NCBI RefSeq assembly: GCF_040081985.1
Contig: NZ_JBEBMH010000004.1
Span: 124,001 to 188,000 of the forward strand
Origin: Kumtagia yinganensis
GTDB taxonomy: Bacteria; Pseudomonadota; Alphaproteobacteria; Rhizobiales; Rhizobiaceae
Length of the DNA stretch: 64,000 nt
Direction: 5' to 3'
How positions within the stretch are numbered: the first letter of the stretch is position 1; the number at the start of each line of letters is the position of its first letter. Under the pieces are notes generated by a model. That model searched no databases. It had not been told where the DNA came from and worked only from the letters and a program-made list of their open reading frames with translations. Made by a program: the position numbers and the translations under genes. Of this stretch, positions 45,293-54,894 are shown in pieces.

Positions 45293-45393
45293 AAGCCACG
45301 AGACCGCTTTATTGATTTTGGCGGTTTTGTCTGGTTTTGTAAGGGCTTGACGTCGTCTCGACGTGAAATGCCGATCAGGGAGGGCGCTGCATC

Positions 45394-45882
45394 ATGATGC
45401 AGCCAGCAAGTACCCAGGCTCCGCCGGACGTCGTCGCCAGGACGGCGGCGGTGATTGCGGAAACGAACGGGCTGGAAGGCCCGCTGCTGCCGATCCTGCA
45501 CGGCATCCAGGAGGAATTCGGCTTCGTGCCGAACGAATCGTTGCCGGTCGTCGCCGAGGCGCTCAACATCTCCAAGGCGGAAGTCCACGGCGTCGTCACC
45601 TTCTACCACGACTATCGCCGTGCCCCCGCCGGCCGGCATGTGCTGAAGCTCTGCCGGGCGGAAGCCTGCCAGTCCATGGGCGGCGACGCCATCGCGGCAA
45701 GGATCCAGCAACTGCTCGGCATCGGTTTTCACGAGACGGCGAAGGGCGGCTCGGTGACGCTGGAGCCGGTTTATTGCCTCGGGCTTTGCGCCTGCTCGCC
45801 GTCAGCGATGCTCGACGGCGAGGTCATTGGCCGGCTCGACGCCGAAAAGCTGGACGAGATCGTCGCGGAGGTTCGGTCTTGA
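45394..45882 (+). CDS. fdsG: NAD-dependent formate dehydrogenase gamma subunit
   Basis: A 162-residue NuoE-like subunit with a thioredoxin-like 2Fe-2S domain. Cluster ligands are in CRAEACQSMGG (Cys spaced by four) and CLGLCACSPSAM near the C-terminus. It passes electrons between FdsB and FdsA in the soluble cytoplasmic complex that oxidises formate to CO2 and reduces NAD. A GGAGGG ribosome site precedes tandem ATGs. Its TGA overlaps the start of fdsB by four bases. Confidence 0.93.
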   Translation: MMQPASTQAPPDVVARTAAVIAETNGLEGPLLPILHGIQEEFGFVPNESLPVVAEALNISKAEVHGVVTFYHDYRRAPAGRHVLKLCRAEACQSMGGDAIAARIQQLLGIGFHETAKGGSVTLEPVYCLGLCACSPSAMLDGEVIGRLDAEKLDEIVAEVRS

Positions 45883-47435
45883 TCCCCACCATCTATATCC
45901 CGGACGATTCCGGTGCGCTGGCGCTCGGCGCCGACAAGGTGGCGAAAACCATCCAGGCCGAACTCAAGGCGCGCGGCAAGGAAGCCCGCATCGTCCGCAA
46001 CGGCTCGCGCGGCGCCTATTTCCTTGAGCCGATGGTGGAAGTACAGACGGAAAAGGGCCGGATCGCCTACGGCCCGGTGAAACCGTCCGACGTCAAGTCG
46101 ATGTTCGATGCCGGCCTGCTGACCGGCGGCTATCACAAGCGGTGGCTGGGCGCGCCGGACAAGATCCCGTTCTTCGCCAAGCAGACCCGCCTCACCTTCG
46201 CGCGCTGCGGCGTCATCGACCCGCTGTCACTCGACGCCTACCGCATGAATGGCGGCCTCGCCGGCTTGAAGAAGGCGGTGGCGATGGCGCCCGCCGACAT
46301 CGTCAAGACCGTCACGGACTCCGGCCTGCGCGGGCGCGGCGGCGCCGGCTTTCCGACCGGCATCAAGTGGAACACGGTGCTGAACGCAGCCGGCGAGCGC
46401 AAATACATCGTCTGCAACGCCGACGAGGGCGACAGCGCCACCTTCGCCGACCGCATGATCATGGAGGGCGACCCCTTCGTGCTCATCGAGGGCATGACGA
46501 TTGCCGGCGTCGCCACCGGCGCCACCAAGGGTTTCGTCTATATCCGTTCCGAATATCCGCACGCCATCGACAAGATGCGCCGCGCCATCGACATCGCCCG
46601 CAAGGGCGGCGTGCTCGGCGCGACCGTGCTCGGCTCGCCCAATGCCTTCGACATGGAAGTGCGGGTCGGCGCCGGCGCCTATGTCTGCGGCGAGGAGACC
46701 TCGCTGCTCAACTCGCTGGAAGGCAAGCGCGGCGTGGTGCGGGCGAAGCCGCCGCTGCCGGCCATTCAGGGTCTTTTCGGCAAGCCGACGGTCATCAACA
46801 ATGTCATCTCGCTGGCCAGCGTGCCGATCATCCTCGACAAGGGTGCGGAGTTCTACAAGGATTTCGGAATGGGCCGCTCGCGCGGCACGATCCCGATCCA
46901 GATTGCCGGCAATGTCAAACATGGCGGCCTGTTCGAGACGGCGTTCGGCCTGACGCTGGGCGAGATCGTCGACGACATTGGCGGCGGCACCGCGACCGGC
47001 CGGCCGGTCAAGGCAGTGCAGGTCGGCGGCCCGCTCGGCGCCTATTTCCCGCGCACGCTGTTCGACACGCCGTTCGACTACGAAGCGTTCGCGGCCAAGG
47101 ACGGGCTGATCGGCCATGCCGGCATTACCGTCTTCGACGACAGCGCCGACATGCTGAAGATGGCACGGTTTGCGATGGAATTCTGCGCCATCGAATCCTG
47201 CGGAAAATGCACACCCTGCCGCATCGGCTCGACGCGCGGGGTGGAGACGATCGACAAACTTGCCGCCGGCATCGAGCCGGCGAAGCAGATCGAGCTGGTC
47301 ACCGACCTCTGCAACACCATGAAATTTGGATCGCTTTGCGCTCTCGGGGGTTTTACCCCTTATCCGGTGATGTCAGCGATCAACCATTTCCCGGATGATT
47401 TTCGCCCATCGCCCATAGCCGAAGCCGCGGAATAG
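45879..47435 (+). CDS. fdsB: NAD-dependent formate dehydrogenase beta subunit
   Basis: A 518-residue NuoF-like flavoprotein. A short N-terminal domain is followed by the FMN and NAD site (GRGGAGFPTGIKWN near residue 150, CNADEGDSATFADR near 180, GAGAYVCGEETSLLNSLEG near 265) and the 4Fe-4S site ESCGKCTPCRIGSTRG with a fourth Cys in FGSLCALGG near the C-terminus. The start is a TTG at 45879 overlapping the fdsG stop by four bases, with GGAGG seven bases ahead. It reduces NAD. Confidence 0.93.
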   Translation: MIPTIYIPDDSGALALGADKVAKTIQAELKARGKEARIVRNGSRGAYFLEPMVEVQTEKGRIAYGPVKPSDVKSMFDAGLLTGGYHKRWLGAPDKIPFFAKQTRLTFARCGVIDPLSLDAYRMNGGLAGLKKAVAMAPADIVKTVTDSGLRGRGGAGFPTGIKWNTVLNAAGERKYIVCNADEGDSATFADRMIMEGDPFVLIEGMTIAGVATGATKGFVYIRSEYPHAIDKMRRAIDIARKGGVLGATVLGSPNAFDMEVRVGAGAYVCGEETSLLNSLEGKRGVVRAKPPLPAIQGLFGKPTVINNVISLASVPIILDKGAEFYKDFGMGRSRGTIPIQIAGNVKHGGLFETAFGLTLGEIVDDIGGGTATGRPVKAVQVGGPLGAYFPRTLFDTPFDYEAFAAKDGLIGHAGITVFDDSADMLKMARFAMEFCAIESCGKCTPCRIGSTRGVETIDKLAAGIEPAKQIELVTDLCNTMKFGSLCALGGFTPYPVMSAINHFPDDFRPSPIAEAAE

Positions 47436-47447
47436 GAGCGGACGACC

Positions 47448-50345
47448 ATGAACGCCTTGCCCGAGTTCAAAACGCTCATCGAGGAAACCGACTACGGCAC
47501 ACCCGCCTCCAAGGCGGAGAAGCAGGTGACGCTGACCGTCGACGGCCGCTCGATCACCGTGCCCGAGGGCACGTCGATCATGCGCGCTTCCACGGAGGCC
47601 GGCGTTGAAATCCCGAAACTTTGCGCCACCGACATGATGGACGCCTTCGGCTCCTGCCGCGTTTGCCTGGTCGAGATCGAGGGCCGAGGGGGCACGCCGG
47701 CGTCCTGCACGACCCCGGTCGGCGAAGGCATGGTGGTCCACACGCAGTCGGACAGGCTGAGCGCCATCCGGCGCGGCGTGATGGAACTCTACATCTCCGA
47801 CCATCCGAGTGCCTGGGGCGGACCGGCCGGAACCGGCGCAAGCGAGTTCGACCAGGTCGCAAAATCGGTCGGCCTGAGCGAGAACCGCTACGGCACCGAA
47901 GGCCGCAACCACGTCTCGCCGGGCAACGGGTCGCTGACCATCGATTACATGGTTCGCGACGAATCGAACCCTTATTTCACCTATGACCCGGCTCAGTGCA
48001 TCGTCTGCTCGCGTTGCGTGCGCGCCTGCGAGGAAGTGCAGGGCACCTTCGCGCTGACCATCGAGGGCCGAGGCTTCGAGAGCCGCATGGCGGCGGGCAT
48101 GCACCAGCCCTTCCTGGAGAGCGAATGCGTGTCCTGCGGCGCCTGCGTGCAGGCCTGCCCGACCGATGCGCTGCGGGAGAAATCCGTGCTCGCCAAGGGC
48201 ATGCCGGAGCATTCTGTGGTTACCACCTGCGCCTATTGCGGCGTCGGCTGCTCGTTCAAGGCCGAGATGCGCGGCGAGGAACTGGTGCGCATGGTGCCCT
48301 ACAAGGACGGCAAGGCCAATCGCGGCCATAGCTGTGTCAAGGGTCGTTTCGCCTATGGCTACGCCACTCACAAGGAGCGCATCCTCAACCCGATGATCCG
48401 CGAAAATATCTCGGATCCGTGGCGCGAGGTGAGCTGGGAAGAGGCGCTGGCCTATACAGCCAAGGAGTTCCGCCGCCTCCAGTACCAGTATGGGCGCGCC
48501 TCGGTCGGCGGCATCACCTCGTCGCGCTGCACCAATGAAGAAACCTATCTCGTCCAGAAACTGATCCGCCAGGGTTTCGGCAACAACAATGTCGATACCT
48601 GCGCCCGCGTCTGCCACTCGCCGACCGGCTACGGCCTCGGCCAGACCTACGGCACCTCGGCCGGCACCCAGGATTTCGATTCGGTTGAGGACAGCGACGT
48701 CATCATGGTGATCGGCGCCAATCCGTCCGCCGCGCATCCCGTTTTCGCCTCGCGCATGAAGAAGCGCATCCGCCAGGGTGCAAAACTGATCGTGCTCGAC
48801 CCGCGCGTGACGGAAACGGTGGATTCGGTCCATGCCAAGGCCGACTATCACCTGCCGCTGAAGCCCGGCACCAACGTCGCCGTGGTCACGGCGCTGGCCC
48901 ATGTGATCGTCACCGAGGGCCTGTTCGACGAAAAATTCATCCGCGAACGCTGCGACTGGTCGGAATTCGAGGACTACGCTTCCTTCGTCGCCGAGGAGCG
49001 CCACAGCCCGGAGGCTGTCGAAAAACTGTCCGGCGTGTCCGCCGAACTCATCCGTGACGCTGCACGGCTCTATGCCAAGGGCGGCAATGGCGCGATCTAT
49101 TACGGCCTCGGCGTCACCGAGCACAGCCAGGGCTCGACTACCGTCATCGCCATCGCCAACCTCGCCATGCTCACCGGCAATATCGGCCGGCGCGGCGTCG
49201 GCGTGAACCCGCTGCGCGGGCAGAACAATGTGCAGGGCTCCTGCGACATGGGCTCGTTCCCGCACGAATTGCCGGGCTACCGCCACATTTCGGGCGACGC
49301 GGTCCGCGACATCTATGAAAGCCTGTGGGGCGTGAAGCTCGACAACGAGCCCGGCCTGCGCATTCCCAATATGCTGGACGCCGCCGTCGAGGGCACGTTC
49401 AAGGGCCTCTATATCCAGGGCGAGGACATCCTTCAGTCCGACCCGGACACCAAGCATGTGTCGGCCGGCCTCGCCGCCATGGAATGCGTGGTCGTGCAGG
49501 ACCTCTTCCTCAACGAGACGGCCAACTACGCCCACGTGTTCCTGCCGGGCTCGACCTTCCTTGAGAAGGACGGCACCTTCACCAATGCCGAGCGCCGCAT
49601 CAATCGGGTGCGAAAAGTGATGGCGCCGAAGAACGGTTACGGCGACTGGGAGATCACCCAGCTTCTCGCCCAGGAGATGGGTCTCAACTGGACCTACAGG
49701 CATCCGTCCGAGATCATGGACGAGATCGCCCAGACGACTCCCTCCTTCGCCTACGTGACCTACGACCTGCTGGACGAAAAGGGCTCGGTGCAGTGGCCCT
49801 GCAACGAGAAGGCGCCGGAAGGCACGCCGATCATGCATATCGGCGGCTTCGTGCGCGGCAAGGGCAAGTTCATCCGCACCGAATATGTGGCGACGGACGA
49901 GAAGACCGGTCCGCGCTTCCCGCTGCTGCTGACTACCGGCCGCATCCTCAGCCAGTACAATGTCGGCGCGCAGACGCGGCGTACCGACAATGTCGTCTGG
50001 CATGCAGAGGACCGGCTGGAAATCCATCCGCACGACGCCGAGCAACGCGGTATCCGCGACGGCGACTGGGTGCGGCTGGCTTCGCGCGCCGGCGAAACCA
50101 CGCTGCGGGCCCTCATCACCGAGCGCGTGGCGCCGGGCGTGGTCTATACGACGTTCCATCACCCCGACACACAGGCTAACGTCATCACCACCGACTTCTC
50201 CGACTGGGCCACCAACTGCCCCGAATACAAGGTGACGGCGGTCCAGGTCTCGCCCTCCAACGGCCCGAGTACCTGGCAGCAGGACTATGAGGAACTCTCC
50301 CGCCGCTCGCGCCGCATCGAGGGGCATCTGGAAGCGGCGGAGTAA
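47448..50345 (+). CDS. fdsA: NAD-dependent formate dehydrogenase alpha subunit, molybdenum-containing
   Basis: A 965-residue catalytic subunit. The N-terminal 2Fe-2S ferredoxin domain has CATDMMDAFGSCRVCLVEI. Two 4Fe-4S motifs follow in the CIVCSRCVRACEEVQG and CVSCGACVQACPTDAL segments (about residues 185 and 228). The molybdopterin domain begins with CAYCGVGCSF (about 262), and the active-site Cys and His are in RVCHSPTGYG (about 385). The C-terminal domain holds RTDNVVWHAEDRLEIHPHDAE. The enzyme uses cysteine rather than selenocysteine; no in-frame TGA occurs there. It is one of the longer subunits of the FdsABG type. Confidence 0.95.
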   Translation: MNALPEFKTLIEETDYGTPASKAEKQVTLTVDGRSITVPEGTSIMRASTEAGVEIPKLCATDMMDAFGSCRVCLVEIEGRGGTPASCTTPVGEGMVVHTQSDRLSAIRRGVMELYISDHPSAWGGPAGTGASEFDQVAKSVGLSENRYGTEGRNHVSPGNGSLTIDYMVRDESNPYFTYDPAQCIVCSRCVRACEEVQGTFALTIEGRGFESRMAAGMHQPFLESECVSCGACVQACPTDALREKSVLAKGMPEHSVVTTCAYCGVGCSFKAEMRGEELVRMVPYKDGKANRGHSCVKGRFAYGYATHKERILNPMIRENISDPWREVSWEEALAYTAKEFRRLQYQYGRASVGGITSSRCTNEETYLVQKLIRQGFGNNNVDTCARVCHSPTGYGLGQTYGTSAGTQDFDSVEDSDVIMVIGANPSAAHPVFASRMKKRIRQGAKLIVLDPRVTETVDSVHAKADYHLPLKPGTNVAVVTALAHVIVTEGLFDEKFIRERCDWSEFEDYASFVAEERHSPEAVEKLSGVSAELIRDAARLYAKGGNGAIYYGLGVTEHSQGSTTVIAIANLAMLTGNIGRRGVGVNPLRGQNNVQGSCDMGSFPHELPGYRHISGDAVRDIYESLWGVKLDNEPGLRIPNMLDAAVEGTFKGLYIQGEDILQSDPDTKHVSAGLAAMECVVVQDLFLNETANYAHVFLPGSTFLEKDGTFTNAERRINRVRKVMAPKNGYGDWEITQLLAQEMGLNWTYRHPSEIMDEIAQTTPSFAYVTYDLLDEKGSVQWPCNEKAPEGTPIMHIGGFVRGKGKFIRTEYVATDEKTGPRFPLLLTTGRILSQYNVGAQTRRTDNVVWHAEDRLEIHPHDAEQRGIRDGDWVRLASRAGETTLRALITERVAPGVVYTTFHHPDTQANVITTDFSDWATNCPEYKVTAVQVSPSNGPSTWQQDYEELSRRSRRIEGHLEAAE

Positions 50346-50366
50346 CTTTGGTGGACATGGTCGGCA

Positions 50367-50520
50367 CCCCCCTCTGGCCTGCCGGCCATCTCCCCCTCAA
50401 GGGGGGAGATTGGCAGCTTCACCGAAGCCGCTTCCCCTCCACCGCTTGCGATTGGCGAAATCAAAGCGGCCAGCCAATCTCCCCCCTTGAGGGGGAGATG
50501 GCCGGCAGGCCAGAGGGGGG
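50367..50520. repeat. 154-base element with 48-base perfect inverted arms, inside the fds operon
   Basis: Arms 50367-50414 and 50473-50520 are exact reverse complements over 48 bases (beginning cccccctctggcctgccggc). Each arm contains the hairpin ctccccctcaaggggggag. It lies between fdsA and the fdhD-type gene, where transcription must pass, so a strong stem could reduce downstream expression. The element has the same size and plan as that at 44066-44228 but a different sequence. Confidence 0.85.
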
Positions 50521-50529
50521 CGCCTCGCC

Positions 50530-51360
50530 ATGACCTCTCAGCGCCCCCCAATAACCTCCACCACCCGCATCGCCCGGCGTGCCTCCGGCACATCGGCCGC
50601 GGCGCGCATGGTGCCGGAGGAAACGCCGATCGCGCTGAGCTACGCCGGCACGACGCATGCGGTGATGATGGGTTCGCCCGCCGATTTCGACGATTTCGCG
50701 CTGGGTTTTTCGCTGACCGAAGGCATCATTTCCGCACGCGGGGAAATCGAGTCGATCGAGGTCCAAGACCTTGGCGCCGGCATCGACATCCAGATCCGGC
50801 TCAAGGACACCGCAAACACCCGCTTCCAGGCGCGACGGCGCCGCCTCGCCGGCCCGGTCGGCTGCGGGCTGTGCGGCATCGAATCGATCGAGGAAGCGAT
50901 GCGTTCCGTCGACGAGGTCGGTCAGGCACGACTTACGCTCCATCCCGCCGATATCGTCCAGGCGGTCAAGCTGCTGTCAAAACACCAGCCGCTGCATTCT
51001 GAGACCGGCGCTGTGCACGCCGCAGGCTTTTACATGCCGGGAAAAGGGATCGTCGCCGCGCGCGAGGATGTCGGCCGCCACAACGCGCTTGACAAGCTGG
51101 CCGGCGCACTCGCCAAGGCCGATGTGGACGGCGCGGCTGGCGCGGTGGTCGCCACGTCCCGCGTCTCGGTCGAGATGGTACAGAAGACCGCAGCCATCCG
51201 CGCATCCTTCATCATCGCCGTTTCCGCACCCACCGCGCTCGCCATCCGCACTGCGGAAGAAGCCGGCATGACGCTTGTGGCGTTGGTGCGCGGCGACGAG
51301 TTCGACGTTTTTACCCATCCAGACCGCGTGACCGACGGAGCCGCCAAACATGTCGCATGA
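50530..51360 (+). CDS. fdsC: Formate dehydrogenase accessory sulfurtransferase (FdhD type)
   Basis: A 276-residue FdhD homologue, needed to transfer sulfur to the bis-MGD cofactor before it is inserted into the catalytic subunit. The conserved cysteine motif GCGLCGIESI is near residue 115, and the C-terminal DEFDVFTHPDRV matches the family. It is the fourth gene of the fds set, the position called fdsC in fdsGBACD operons. The ATG is only 9 bases after a long palindromic element and has no strong ribosome-binding site of its own. Confidence 0.92.
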   Translation: MTSQRPPITSTTRIARRASGTSAAARMVPEETPIALSYAGTTHAVMMGSPADFDDFALGFSLTEGIISARGEIESIEVQDLGAGIDIQIRLKDTANTRFQARRRRLAGPVGCGLCGIESIEEAMRSVDEVGQARLTLHPADIVQAVKLLSKHQPLHSETGAVHAAGFYMPGKGIVAAREDVGRHNALDKLAGALAKADVDGAAGAVVATSRVSVEMVQKTAAIRASFIIAVSAPTALAIRTAEEAGMTLVALVRGDEFDVFTHPDRVTDGAAKHVA

Positions 51361-51454
51361 CGGGAGTGTGGTTCGCGAAGCGAATTGAAAGGTCAGTGGA
51401 CTTTTCAAAGCAATCGAATGCCCGAGGCCATAGCCGAGGGCCGGAGAACAGAGA

Positions 51455-51745
51455 ATGGACGACAATCATACCGCCTCCGGCATCGCCAAGATCGTACGCA
51501 TGGCCAACCAGATCGGCACCTTCTTCGAATCGAAGGAGAACCGGGTTGAAGGCGTGCACGGCGTCGCCGAGCACATCAACAAATTCTGGGAGCCGCGCAT
51601 GCGCCGCCACTTCTTCGAGGTGGTTGATTCAGGCGGCGAAGGGCTGAAGCCAATCGTGATCGAGGCGGCCGCCCAGATCAGGCGGCCGACCCAACTCCCG
51701 ACCGCCGAGCAGGCGGCCGAAGCGGCCGCGAGCGAGAGCGGCTGA
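51455..51745 (+). CDS. fdsD: Formate dehydrogenase delta subunit
   Basis: A 96-residue protein. The segments KIVRMANQIGTFFESK (residues 13-28) and HGVAEHINKFWEPRMRRHFFE (about 37-57) are the FdsD hallmark. The C-terminus is Ala/Glu-rich and probably disordered. FdsD is a small subunit or assembly factor of the FdsABG complex. GGAG lies ahead of the ATG; a 94-base gap follows fdsC. It closes the fds operon. Confidence 0.92.
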   Translation: MDDNHTASGIAKIVRMANQIGTFFESKENRVEGVHGVAEHINKFWEPRMRRHFFEVVDSGGEGLKPIVIEAAAQIRRPTQLPTAEQAAEAAASESG

Positions 51746-51930
51746 CGCCCCCTCCCCTTTGGGGGCGGAACAGTTCGACATTGCACCTCGGTTTGCGTCT
51801 TAGACGACCTCCCTTCCTGGCCTGGGAGAGGAAGGCCGCTCCAATTTGCAGTCATCAGCACACCAATCGAAACAGACCGTTCACAGACGATGCCCTTGGT
51901 GCCGCCTACGACAGCCCATAGATAGGCTGC

Positions 51931-52950
51931 ATGAAAAAGATCGGATTCCTGTCGTTCGGGCACTGGACGCCCTCCCCTCACTCGCAGACGCGGTCGGCCT
52001 CCGACGCGCTGCTGCAATCAATCGACCTCGCGGTCGCCGTGGAGGAGTTGGGCGCGGACGGTGCCTATTTCCGCGTGCATCATTTCGCCCGCCAGCTCGG
52101 CTCGCCCTTTCCGCTGCTGGCGGCGGTCGGCGCCAGGACGAAGCGCATCGAGATCGGCACGGCGGTCATCGACATGCGCTACGAGAACCCGCTCTACATG
52201 GCCGAGGACGCTGGCGCGGCTGACCTGATCGCCGGCGGACGCCTGCAGCTCGGCATCAGCCGCGGCTCGCCGGAGCAGGTCATCGATGGCTGGCGCTATT
52301 TCGGCTACGTGCCTGAAGACGGCAAGACCGACGCCGACATGGCGCGGCGACATTCGGAAGTGTTCCTTGACGTGCTCGACGGAAAAGGTTTTGCGCAGCC
52401 GAACCCGAGTCCGATGTTTCCCAATCCGCCCGGCCTGCTACGCCTCGAACCGCATTCGGAGGGTCTGCGCGAGCGTATCTGGTGGGGCGCGGCCACCAAT
52501 GGGACGGCCGAATGGGCGGCGAAACTCGGCATGAACCTGCAAAGCTCGACGCTGAAATTCGACGAGAGCGGAAAACCGTTCCACATCCAGCAGGCCGAAC
52601 AGATACGCGCCTTCCGAGCGGTTTGGAAAGAGGCCGGCCACAAACGCGAACCGCGCGTGTCGGTCAGCCGCAGCATCTTCGCCTTGGTCGATGACCGCGA
52701 CCGCGCCTATTTCGGCCGTGGCGAAACCGCGGATCATTTCGGCTACATCGAGCCGGAGAAGCTGGCCGTCTTCGGCCGCAGCTATGCCGCCGAGCCGGAC
52801 GTGCTGGTCGAGCAGTTGAAGACCGACGAGGCAATCGCCGAGGCCGACACGCTGTTGCTGACGGTGCCCAATCAGCTCGGCGTCGACTACAACGCGCATG
52901 TCGTCGAGTCGATTTTGAAACACGTCGCCCCTGCCCTCGGCTGGCGCTGA
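51931..52950 (+). CDS. LLM class flavin-dependent oxidoreductase
   Basis: A 339-residue luciferase-like monooxygenase. Family segments: KIGFLSFGHW at the start, DGAYFRVHHFA (about residue 45), KRIEIGTAVIDMRYENPLYM (about 75), and GRLQLGISRGSPEQVI. It uses reduced FMN, possibly from the neighbouring FMN reductase (opposite strand, tail-to-tail). A long palindrome with a GntR-like core follows it at 52971-53003. Substrate unknown. Confidence 0.87.
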   Translation: MKKIGFLSFGHWTPSPHSQTRSASDALLQSIDLAVAVEELGADGAYFRVHHFARQLGSPFPLLAAVGARTKRIEIGTAVIDMRYENPLYMAEDAGAADLIAGGRLQLGISRGSPEQVIDGWRYFGYVPEDGKTDADMARRHSEVFLDVLDGKGFAQPNPSPMFPNPPGLLRLEPHSEGLRERIWWGAATNGTAEWAAKLGMNLQSSTLKFDESGKPFHIQQAEQIRAFRAVWKEAGHKREPRVSVSRSIFALVDDRDRAYFGRGETADHFGYIEPEKLAVFGRSYAAEPDVLVEQLKTDEAIAEADTLLLTVPNQLGVDYNAHVVESILKHVAPALGWR

Positions 52951-52970
52951 CGCCTCATCGGAAGCCATCT

Positions 52971-53003
52971 AAGAGCCGATCTGGTCGGACCAGATCGGCT
53001 CTT
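52971..53003. promoter_or_regulatory. 33-base palindrome with GntR-like core
   Basis: aagagccgatctggtc-g-gaccagatcggctctt is a perfect 16-base inverted repeat around one base. The core atctggtcggaccagat occurs again at 54895-54911. TGGTCnGACCA palindromes are typical of FadR-type GntR operators. Position after the LLM gene also allows a terminator stem, but no loop or U-tract follows. Confidence 0.5.
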
Positions 53004-53191
53004 CGTCCCTCGACCCGATACGACGCTGCGTCAGGCCGCGGAGAGAGACTGGCAGCCTCGCGCGCCGAAATTCGGCCTTCGCGGCAAGTCCGCGAGGGGG
53101 GCGCGTCAGCGCAATCGCCCCGAAACTGGCGATTGAAAGGCTTATCTCGCTGAAAACAAAGGCTATTCTGAACTTGCCGCGCGCTCGGCCG

Positions 53192-53758
53192 CTAAGCGCG
53201 CATCGGCTTCAGCGCCTCCGCCCAGCGATGCAACTCGTCAAGCATCGTCTTGGCGCCGGAGGCGATCAAGTCGCTTGGCCGGAACACGCCGTCCTCCTCG
53301 ACATACTGGCTAACCATTTGAACCGGCACGCCTTCCGGGATCGGCATGACCTTCAATGTGGTCAGCAGCAGCTTCTCCGACTGCGCCGCCCGCAACCCAC
53401 CGGACACGCCGCCATAGCTGACAATCCCCGCCGGCTTGTAGGCCCACTCCTTCGACAAATAGGAGATGGCGTTCACCAGCGCCGGCGGTGCGAAGTAGTT
53501 GTATTCCGGAGTCACGAACACGAAGGCGTCGGCCGAAGCGACGCTTGCGGCCCAGCGTTTCGTGTGGGCATGCTCGTATTGCTGCAGGCGCGGATGTTTC
53601 GGCTCATCGTAGACCGGCAGATCGAACTCGGCGAGATCGACCAAGACGGTGTCGAACTTGCTGTTTTCCTTCGCGAATTCATAAAACCACGCCGCGACTT
53701 TTGGACCGATGCGGCCGGGTCGCGTGCTGCCGATGACGATGTTGAGCGTGAGCGCCAA
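53192..53758 (-). CDS. NADPH-dependent FMN reductase family protein
   Basis: A 188-residue flavodoxin-fold enzyme. The FMN phosphate loop is IVIGSTRPGRIGPKVA (from residue 7) and a second FMN contact FVFVTPEYNYFAPPALVNAI is near residue 75. It reduces FMN or a quinone or azo compound using NADPH. The TTG start at 53758 has GGTGGAG eight bases before it and gives the usual length; a longer open frame to 53836 has no homology. It could feed the LLM enzyme. Confidence 0.85.
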   Translation of the reverse strand: MALTLNIVIGSTRPGRIGPKVAAWFYEFAKENSKFDTVLVDLAEFDLPVYDEPKHPRLQQYEHAHTKRWAASVASADAFVFVTPEYNYFAPPALVNAISYLSKEWAYKPAGIVSYGGVSGGLRAAQSEKLLLTTLKVMPIPEGVPVQMVSQYVEEDGVFRPSDLIASGAKTMLDELHRWAEALKPMRA

Positions 53759-53905
53759 GATAAAACTCCACCTGCGAGGAAACGATCGCCCCGCAGATAG
53801 GACGCCGAAGCCCGCCCGGACAAGACGGCACCTCAAGGTGCGTCGGTTACGCTATGTTCACCGGCAGACCAATGGACCACAGAAGTGTGGGAATGTAGCT
53901 GCGAC

Positions 53906-53985
53906 CCTCCTCATCCTGAATCGTGAACCCGCAAGCCTTTGCAATTTCACGATAAATTGATGCAGGCGAACCTCGAAGGATGCAC
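53906..53985. repeat. Dispersed intergenic repeat, copy 2
   Basis: Diverged copy of 22618-22700: it begins cctcctcatcctgaa and ends gcgaacctcgaaggatgcac. It lies between the FMN reductase and the sugar epimerase genes. Confidence 0.55.
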
Positions 53986-53999
53986 GTCGCCACAGCTTT

Positions 54000-54854
54000 C
54001 TATTTCTTGCCGGCCTTCTTCCAGTGGTCGCGGATATGGACAAATCCCTCCTTGTAGACGGCTTCCGGCGTCTCGGCGAAATCCCGCCAAACCTTCGTGG
54101 CGGCCGCAAGGTCCTTTAGCCCTCGCCCGAACGCCTCGATCGTCAGCCAGTCGTCGTAACCGCTGTCGCGGATGGCCGAAAACGTCTTTTTCCACGGTAT
54201 ATTACCGCGCCCCGGCACGCCGCGGTCGTTCTCCGAAATATGCACATGAACGACGTGGCGCAGGCTTTTGGTGAAGGCGCCGATCGGGTCCTGTTCCTCG
54301 ATGTTGCAGTGGAACGTATCGTACATCGCCTTGATGTTGGGATGATCCACCTCGTCGAGATGGGCGCAAAGCTCGTCCATCGTGTTGAAAAGATAGCATT
54401 CGAAGCGGTTCAGCGCCTCCAGTCCGATGGTGACGTTCTTCGTCGCCGCATGATCGCCGATGGCGCGCTGCGAGGACACCGACCGCCTTTTCTCGACCGC
54501 CGTCGGTCCGACGCCGGAGAAATGCCCGAGGGTGGAATGCATTGGTCCTGACAGTTTGTCGGCGCCAAGTGCCGCGGCGCAGTCGACCGCCCATTTCATG
54601 TATTTGACGCCAGCCTTGCGCGCGGCCGCATCGCCGATCAGGTTCATCGCGGGGTCGCCCATGGCGGTGACCGAGGTACGTTCCAGCCCGATTCGATCCA
54701 GCAGGTCGCCGAGTCGCTTGTAGTCGTCGGGCGTGCCCTCGAAGATCGGGATCTCTACCCCATCGTAACCTGTCGCCTTGATATCCCTCAACAATTTCTC
54801 ATGTTTCTGCGTGACGTTGGTGGTCCACAGAAACATGCAGAAGCCGATTTTCAT
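54000..54854 (-). CDS. Sugar phosphate isomerase/epimerase family protein (ketose 3-epimerase-like)
   Basis: A 284-residue TIM-barrel protein. Segments KIGFCMFLWTTNVTQKHEKL, GYDGVEIPIFEG, IGLEALNRFECYLFNT (a metal-binding Glu), IKAMYDTFHCNIEE (Asp and His), and LTIEAFG (late Glu) match D-tagatose/D-psicose 3-epimerases, which use a divalent metal. The ATG at 54854 follows GAGGGAGAACGGC. A GntR-type palindrome is 41 bases upstream. Specific sugar unknown. Confidence 0.87.
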   Translation of the reverse strand: MKIGFCMFLWTTNVTQKHEKLLRDIKATGYDGVEIPIFEGTPDDYKRLGDLLDRIGLERTSVTAMGDPAMNLIGDAAARKAGVKYMKWAVDCAAALGADKLSGPMHSTLGHFSGVGPTAVEKRRSVSSQRAIGDHAATKNVTIGLEALNRFECYLFNTMDELCAHLDEVDHPNIKAMYDTFHCNIEEQDPIGAFTKSLRHVVHVHISENDRGVPGRGNIPWKKTFSAIRDSGYDDWLTIEAFGRGLKDLAAATKVWRDFAETPEAVYKEGFVHIRDHWKKAGKK

Positions 54855-54894
54855 GCCGTTCTCCCTCTGATCTTGGCGAACCCTAGCGCGAAAA

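Noticed and set aside
47373..50327. 984-codon minus-strand open frame
   Set aside because: It is the antisense shadow of fdsA caused by high GC; no family resemblance.
47448..50345. Possible selenocysteine in formate dehydrogenase
   Set aside because: The active-site position reads Cys (VCHSPTGYG) with no internal TGA codon.
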